From Eutypa lata (lineage: Eukaryota; Ascomycota; Sordariomycetes; Xylariales; Diatrypaceae): 64,000 bases of DNA. The notes below the pieces were generated by a model. That model did no database searches and had not been told where the DNA came from. It saw nothing but the letters and a program-made list of their open reading frames with translations. The stretch covers positions 930,001 through 994,000 of the forward strand of contig JAKULF010000003.1 of the NCBI GenBank assembly GCA_022661535.1, in the 5' to 3' direction. Below, one piece after another: positions 58,180-64,000 of the stretch; position 1 is the first letter of the stretch, and each line of letters opens with the position of its first letter. Position numbers and translations under genes: made by a program.

Positions 58180-59805
58180 ATGCCTGCAGCGAAGCGTCGT
58201 CGCGACAATGCGGAAGCTCCCGTGAAGGGAAGCAAAGCACCAACAGCTAAGAAATCAAAAGTCAATGGGAATATCTCCGCGCCTGCGCCTGCACCTGCAC
58301 CTGCACCTACACCTACACCTACACCTGCTGCTCGGGGTCGGGGACGGCCGCGTCGCGCTGACGCGGTGCCTAGCAGGAGGAGAGGCGCGCCAGCTCTCAT
58401 CATCAACACCCGGCCTACGGAGAAGCTGGACATCTTCGTCTTCGGAGCCGGCGAGTTCGGCGAGCTCGGGCTGGGCAACAAGAAGCACGAAGGAAAGCGG
58501 CCGACCAATGTCAAGAAGCCGCAGCTCAACCATCTCCTGGCCGCGGAGAAAGTCGGCGTCGTGCAGCTCTCCTGCGGTGGCATGCATAACATTGCGCTCA
58601 CCCACGACAACAAGGTTCTGACCTGGGGCGTCAACGACGACAAAGCTCTGGGCCGTGAGACGAATTGGGAAGGCGATGATGATGACGATGACGACGATGA
58701 TGATGCCGGCCTAGACCCCCAGGAGAGCACTCCTGCTGAAGTAGATTTCAGCTCACTAGACCAGAAGCCGAACTTTGTCCAAGTTGCTGCTACCAACTCG
58801 GCGTCTTTTGCTCTGACAGATGGTGGAGACGTGTATGGATGGGGCACATTTAGGGTATGGTATTGGCCCCTTGAACTTAATTTGTTCCTAGCTAACAAGT
58901 ATACGACGAAAGGGCGCCGATGGCATTTTGGGATTCACTCCAGATGTCCAGATTCAAGTGAAGCCGGTGAAGGTTGCTGGGCTCGAAAAAATCACGTATT
59001 TAGCCCCTGGGTCTGACCATATGCTCGCGCTGGACCGGGATGGGAAAGTCTTCACCTGGGGTAGTGGTGGCCAGTCACAGCTTGCGCGGAAGTGCGTTAC
59101 CAGGCAAGGAGGGCCAAAGGCATCCCTAAATCCGCTGGTGTGTGGACGCTTCACCAAGGCCCGACACGCCGTGAAGATCGCCGCTGGAGCTTACACCGGC
59201 TTCTACATCGACAACCGTGGCAAGGTCTGGTCCTGGGGCCTCAACAACTATTCGCAGACTGGCCATTCCGACCTGGCGGGGAAGACAAATGCCGTCATAT
59301 CAATACCGACGCTTGTCCGCGCCTTCCGGGAGCACACTATCACCGACATCGATGGCGGGGCGCACCATTCACTCGCCTGCAATTCTGACGGCGAATTGTT
59401 CACGTTTGGCCGAGTCGATGGTCATCAGGTGGGGTTGAAGGAGGATGCCTTCACGGAAGAGAACACGGTCTTTGACGAGGCGGGCAAGCCTCGCATCCTG
59501 AAGTTGCCTACAGTCGTCCCTGGTAAGAAACCTCATTTCCTATTCGAGTGCATTCCTCTTGTGCTAACTAGACCCGCCTAGATATTCGGGCTTCCTTCGT
59601 AGCATCCAGCAGCGACACGAGTATTGCCATCTCACCCGAAGGAAACGGGTATTCCTGGGGATTCTCGGAGAACTTCCAAACCGGCCAGGCCACTAGGAAG
59701 GACGTCGAGGTACCTAGGCTTATCGAATCCGACGACATCTCTGGCAAACAGTTGGTGTGGGCTGGCGTTGGTGGACAATACGGGTTCGTCGCCTCAAAAC
59801 ATTGA
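58180..59805 (+). CDS. RCC1: RCC1-type Ran guanine nucleotide exchange factor
   Basis: Exons 58180-58854, 58913-59522 and 59582-59805 (502 aa); introns 58 and 59 nt with CTAAC branch sites. Nuclear chromatin-bound exchange factor that makes RanGTP for nuclear transport and spindle assembly (yeast Srm1, fission yeast Pim1). The N-terminus is basic with KKSK-type nuclear signals and an Ala-Pro repeat. Seven RCC1 blades follow: DIFVFGAGEFGELGLG, QLSCGGMHNIALTHDNKVLTWGVND, SFALTDGGDVYGWGTFRGADGILGF, LAPGSDHMLALDRDGKVFTWGSGGQSQLAR, IAAGAYTGFYIDNRGKVWSWGLNNYSQTG, DIDGGAHHSLACNSDGELFTFG, and AISPEGNGYSWGFSENFQTGQ. An acidic Asp run lies in the second blade's loop, as in yeast homologues. Confidence 0.94.
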
Positions 59806-60362
59806 TTCTTGAGACTGCTGTTGTTATTACATCATATGCGGACAGAGTTATTAGGGGCGTACGCGGAATTCTATACTATATTGAGATCGTAATGTTTTGG
59901 CTGCTTTTTTTAGGGGCGTTGGGGAAGGGGAACAAAAGACTGGACCGCGCACGCATTGCAGAATAATTTTTGGGAAGATTCAGGGACGAATGCATAATCA
60001 TGGAATTTGGAGATCTGTTACGCCACTGACGGGGAAACGGCTCATAATACTAATTACTTGGTAAAGTACCAAAATATTGTCTCGTTGACTAGCAGGTGAC
60101 TTGTAGAACTGTTAAACGGATCCTGCATACAAGTCAGAAAGCAGACCCCTGTATGACCATCACCACTTAGACTACCTGGTAACTACTGACATTCACGACC
60201 ACCCAAAACGGATATGACAAAACCGGGTGAAATTCTCTATCGGTATTACTGTATAATGAGCTCATGAAATCAACCATCCTTTAGGCATACCCATCTCTGA
60301 GCATTTACCCAGCATCAATCTTGCGATGACAGTATCACGATGGGTCTCCCCAACATCTTCTT
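59806..60362. other. Intergenic region
   Basis: Downstream of RCC1; nothing supported. Confidence 0.5.
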
Positions 60363-60560
60363 CTAGTCCTTCAGTGGTGCCTTGAACAGTTCCTCGGCTT
60401 CATCCAGCAGACCCTGCCGCCTACCATTCATAGCCAAGCTGCCCGACGTGCGGAACACGACCGGGTCTTTACCCCCCGGTGGCCGGATCTGAATCCTCGT
60501 GATTTCCTGAGGCTCGGTGGCGGCAGCTTCCTCTTCTTCGCCCATGCTTTCGAGCACCAT
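60363..60560 (-). CDS. Small hypothetical ORF or terminal exon
   Basis: 65 aa: acidic start (MGEEEEAAATEPQE) then RIQIRPPGGKDPVVFRTSGSLAMNGRRQGLLDEAEELF. Codon use is more gene-like than in the surrounding sequence. An acceptor-like TAG lies just upstream, so it could be the last exon of a gene whose other exons are lost. Not recognised. Confidence 0.3.
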   Translation of the reverse strand: MVLESMGEEEEAAATEPQEITRIQIRPPGGKDPVVFRTSGSLAMNGRRQGLLDEAEELFKAPLKD

Positions 60561-60944
60561 GGCGATATTTTGTCTAGTAACTAACGTCCCCGGTCAGTTA
60601 GAGCGCAACGGCCGGTTGGGAATTTGCCTTCTTTCTTCTACATGAGCTAGGAAGTCACCAGGTCATTCTCCTTGCGGGCTATCTTAGGTTTATCTCGCTT
60701 GTCACTTTTCCTGAGCTCTTGTATGTATGTATACATTTCTTTCTTCGTCTCAGCTATGTAGTCCGCCGACTTCTCTTCCTTGACTGTGGTTTTTCTTCTC
60801 ATCTTCCGATAATGCGAACTTATTCCTAACTTACTCTATAGCCTACGTCGTTCTTACACTATGTTATTATTTCTTTCGACGATTCCTTAATTTTTTATGG
60901 TAAATCGAAGCGTTATTTAAAAGAAAGCAAAAGATAAAAATAAG
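60561..60944. other. Intergenic region
   Basis: T-rich on the left and A-rich near 60900-60940; no A-domain sequence of the NRPS can be found here. Confidence 0.5.
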
Positions 60945-62470
60945 ATGACATTTGAGTTGGCAAAAACTGTTGTTGCCGGCTTTGTCACCCCGAAAGCGGG
61001 CACACGTAACCTTGTAATTGCCGTCATCTTGGAGTTAAACGACGATATCACATCAACGCTTCAAGCCATATCACACGGGAGCCCCAGGAACGCCTTTCTC
61101 TCAGTATCCGACAAACTCCAAGCAGAGTTCAGCCGCTTGCGCGAGTCTTTGCTGGGTTTGTTACCGTCCTACATGGTGCCTGGACTCTACCTGCTAGCTG
61201 TACAGCTACCGATGACAACTTCGGGCAAGGTAGACCGGAGATTACTCTCCCAGTTGCTAGAAAGCTTATCGGAAGACGAACTATCCCAATACAGACTCTC
61301 AGATAGGAACAAGGTTGGTCCAACTACAGAGACGGGGAGAAAGCTCCTGTCGCTGTGGACGCAAGTCCTAGGGGTTGGACTTGAGCGAGTCGGTATTCAC
61401 AACCGTTTCTTTCAATCTGGAGGTGACTCATTCACGGCTATGCGTCTGGTGTTAATAGCTAATAACCCCCTGTCCAAAATACCCCTCAGCGTCGCCGATA
61501 TGTTCCATCATCCAACCCTTGTCACCATGGCAAGTATCGTTCAACAGAAAATAACCCCTACGCTTCGTTCAGAACACGTCGTATCTCAATTTTCCCTGTG
61601 GAAGGAGGCTCAGTGCCACGAGCCAGGCGATACTCCAGCCATGTCTATTAATAAAGAATTAGACCAAGTGGTAATGCAATGCGGAGTGTCGAGGGATGAT
61701 ATTGAGGATGTGTACCCTTGCACTCCTCTACAAGAAGGACTGATGGTCATCACTGTCCAACAACCGCATGTTTACGTTGGTCGCTGGGCATACCGACTCA
61801 CCGCCGATGTTGATGCTGTGCGTCTGAAAGAGTCTTGGCAAAAGTTCTCCAGTATTGCCCCAATTACCCGAACTCGCATCGTCCCTGGGCGACTGTCCGG
61901 TGCCTTACAAGTAGTTGTCCGTCAGGTAATCACTTGGGATTCGGGCACTGACCTGGAGCGGTATTTGAAAGACGATGCGAGCAAACCCATGGCTTATGGG
62001 AGAGCATTGGTGCGCCCAGCCATTGTCCACGCCGCCCAGAACCAAAGATATTTCGTTCTGACAGCTCACCACTCTGTGTACGATGGATGGAGTTTGCGTA
62101 AAATGTTTGAGATTGTCGCACGTCTATATCACTTCGAAGATGTCCCAATCATATACCCCTATACCAACTACATCCGGTATCTAAAGGAGGAGAAAGATTC
62201 AGCAGCAACCCTGTCATTGTAGATATCCCAGCTCAGTCGCAATCTTGGCATGTCTTTCCCGACTATACCAAGAGGCTCCTACCGCCCTTAGCCGTCATAG
62301 TCAATACATCACCGCCTTTAATTTAAGCAGTTTGAGGGGTCGGTTACTCTGGCCTCTCTGCTACGGGCTGCTTGGGCATTGGTGGTGTCCTCATATAGTG
62401 GCAAAGATGTGCTGTTGGCCGTGCCGCTATCAGGAAGAGCTGTTCCAGTCTAAGATACAATGTATATCTT
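60945..62470 (+). pseudogene. Truncated NRPS module relic (A-end, carrier, partial condensation domain)
   Basis: The open frame 60945-62222 (425 aa) reads the last part of an adenylation domain (LPSYMVP at 73-79, PMTTSGKVDRRLL at 89-101), a peptidyl-carrier domain (FFQSGGDSFTAMR, phosphopantetheine Ser162) and a condensation domain (EDVYPCTPLQEGLM at 254-267, active-site HHSVYDG at 375-381). The 5' part of the adenylation domain, with its substrate-binding motifs, is missing. After the stop at 62220, condensation sequence goes on in another frame (VTLASLLRAAWALVVSSYSGKDVLLAVPLSGRAVPV, about 62343-62453), then stops. No partner genes of a cluster are near. It is a decayed fragment of a non-ribosomal peptide synthetase and cannot make a product alone. 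Confidence 0.82.
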
Positions 62471-63039
62471 GGGGCTAACTATCACTACCTTTTTAAGAAA
62501 GACACGAGCTACGTACCCCTGCCCGTTGTAGTTTGGCATAAATATACCATCAATGTAACTCGCGTTGAGTTAATAGGCTCCGCTTTTGTCTTATGCATGG
62601 ATATGTAGCGTTGGCAATTTCTGAGCAGGATAATGTTAAGGTAATTGTCGACGATGGAAAGAATACAGAACTGACCATTCCATTTAATACCACTTATGAA
62701 TCGCTACTCGGCTGTCTTCATGCGAAGCGGTATGCCACCACCAGCAGACGAAGTTATATAAATAATATCTAAAATATACATTTTACCATACCAAACGAAT
62801 AAGTAAAAACAATATTTAATTAATATTTAACAATAATAATCGATCAACGGAATACTATCACCCGTATTAATAATCGTTCTTTCCATATCAAGACGGAATT
62901 ACACTTTTTTACTTTTAATCTTCGACCTTATATTTCATATAACATAATGACCTACGTAATGTAGAAAATTAACTATTAATTAAAAATTCTGCATTGTAAT
63001 TAATTTCGATTAGGCGAGACTTACTTTACATACAAGACA
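62471..63039. other. Intergenic, AT-rich
   Basis: A few further coding-like stretches at 62550-62720 may be the last NRPS remains. Bases 62760-63010 are AT-rich and form the promoter side of the PC4/Sub1 gene. Confidence 0.45.
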
Positions 63040-63692
63040 ATGACAAGACCCAAGCATCAAAAGCGAGCTCGTGATGAGGAAGACGAGGTAGTCAGCAAAA
63101 TAAAGGTCCCCAAATCTACTAAAAAGACCACCAAGAAGGCCAAGACCACCGCTGCTGCCTCCGCTGCCAGAAAAGCCGCTGAAGAAGCAAATGGCACCAA
63201 GTACTGGGCTGTGAGTTGCCCAATCACCACCTACCACTGCATTGTGAAATCTAGTGTTGATGTAACATCTTGTAGCTATCGTACAATAGACGTGTTAACA
63301 CCTCTAAGTTCAAGGGGGAAGTCCTTATCAGCATCCGAGAATACTACAATAACGCTTCCGGGGATCTTAGGCCTGGCAAAAAAGTAATGGGAAAATAACA
63401 ACGGTTTCCAGTCGGAATGCTTCGGCGGCTATTAATCTCTTCCCATTAAGGTATTTCTCTCGGCCTTGACCACTTCAACGCGCTCGTCAAGGCGACCCCA
63501 AATATCAGCGTCGAGCTGAACGAACAAGGCCACAAGACTGCTGGCATTCCCTCCACCAAGTCCGCTGCAGCGCGGCCCTCGTCCTCGCCCTCGTCCTCGC
63601 CCTCGTCCAAGGATGGCAAGAAAGAGAAGGCAGCGAAGCCCAAGAAGTCCAACATCGAGGCAACGAGTGATGAAGACGAGAACGAGCACTAG
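63040..63692 (+). CDS. SUB1: PC4/Sub1-type transcriptional coactivator; last exon joins out of frame
   Basis: Exons 63040-63210, 63276-63383 and 63451-63692. The N-terminus is Lys/Ala-rich (KSTKKTTKKAKTTAAASAARK). The ssDNA-binding PC4 domain then reads YWALSYNRRVNTSKFKGEVLISIREYYNN...LRPGKK in exon 2 and (G)ISLGLDHFNALVKATPNISVELNEQG in exon 3, with a Ser/Pro/Lys tail and acidic EDENEH end. PC4/Sub1 binds promoter-melted DNA and helps RNA polymerase II initiation and elongation. Exon 1 to 2 joins in phase. Exon 2 to 3 does not: the GTAATG donor at 63384 leaves phase 0, but exon 3 after the AAG acceptor needs one extra base, which would supply the conserved Gly of GKKGISL. One base is missing here, or the donor is non-canonical. 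Confidence 0.75.
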
Positions 63693-64000
63693 CGCTCATA
63701 CTTTCCGAAACAATATTCTAATTTGCTTCGTTGACGGACAAACGACGCCTCGAGAGACCATGAAAAGCTGATCCTGCCTCCACATATTACGCCGTGCTTA
63801 TTTTATGTCTCTGTGGTTGGCTACAGCAAAGCTTAGGGTGGGAACACGCTAGATAATAATGGACAAATAATGGATGAATAGCTGCGGTACCATATGATTT
63901 CTCTTTTACAATACTGCCCCCCCCCAAGAAAGGTTCTGGTCTCAGATATAATGCATGTGTTTAATTAATGCCCTTTACAAATGTTACTGGACAAGAAAAA
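63693..64000. other. 3' flank to window end
   Basis: No gene seen; a C-run lies near 63920. Confidence 0.5.

Overview
The window is nuclear DNA of a filamentous ascomycete (Pezizomycotina, most likely a sordariomycete; Xylariales is a guess from the style of the gene set). The evidence is: short 54-114 nt GT-AG introns with CTAAC/CTGAC branch sites; fungal-only families (fungal C2H2 proteins, MARVEL and PQ-loop membrane proteins, an FTA2-like kinase fold, a CorA-like protein, a cyanovirin-N-homology protein); genes on both strands without operons; and a 2.1 kb block with the signature of repeat-induced point mutation (RIP).

Left part (1-43.4 kb) is mainly an ordinary gene-rich chromosome arm. 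In order: Mme1-like mitochondrial carrier (+), PPR-type organellar RNA protein (+), secreted/membrane CVNH lectin (+), squalene epoxidase Erg1 (+), dolichyl-phosphate glucosyltransferase Alg5 (-), an F-box protein with an in-frame stop before its conserved tail (+), an FTA2-like kinase and a PD-(D/E)XK-like protein side by side (-), a broken CorA-like gene (+), a seven-exon IlvD/Edd dehydratase (-), an R3H-associated protein (-), a Cys-rich single-pass membrane protein (+), a fungal C2H2 protein (+), a PQ-loop protein (-), a WRAP53/Swt21-like WD40 protein (+), a large fungal protein of unknown function (-) and a MARVEL protein (+). I rebuilt exon structures by matching splice signals to reading phase.

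Middle part (43.4-58 kb) is accessory and rearranged. It holds a bZIP transcription factor (-) with a run of about five diverged ~130 bp tandem repeats just upstream of its start. Around it lie several copies of an unrecognised small transmembrane-protein family and of an unrecognised antisense ORF, arranged in two back-to-back inverted duplications (46.05-46.49 kb and 46.90-47.16 kb) and again as a single cassette at 52.17-52.74 kb. Between them lies a ~2.1 kb extremely AT-rich block. The remaining 5 kb up to 58 kb is decayed repeat-like DNA with a 135 bp MITE-like element.

Right part (58-64 kb) returns to genes: an RCC1-type Ran exchange factor (+), an N-terminally truncated NRPS module relic (A-end, carrier and condensation domains) that is broken by stops and a frameshift, and a PC4/Sub1 coactivator gene (+) whose last two exons do not join in frame as the sequence stands.

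The strongest candidates for something undescribed are the small transmembrane-protein/antisense-ORF cassette with its inverted copies, the repeat array in front of the bZIP gene, and the kinase-like/nuclease-like gene pair at 16.7-19.6 kb.
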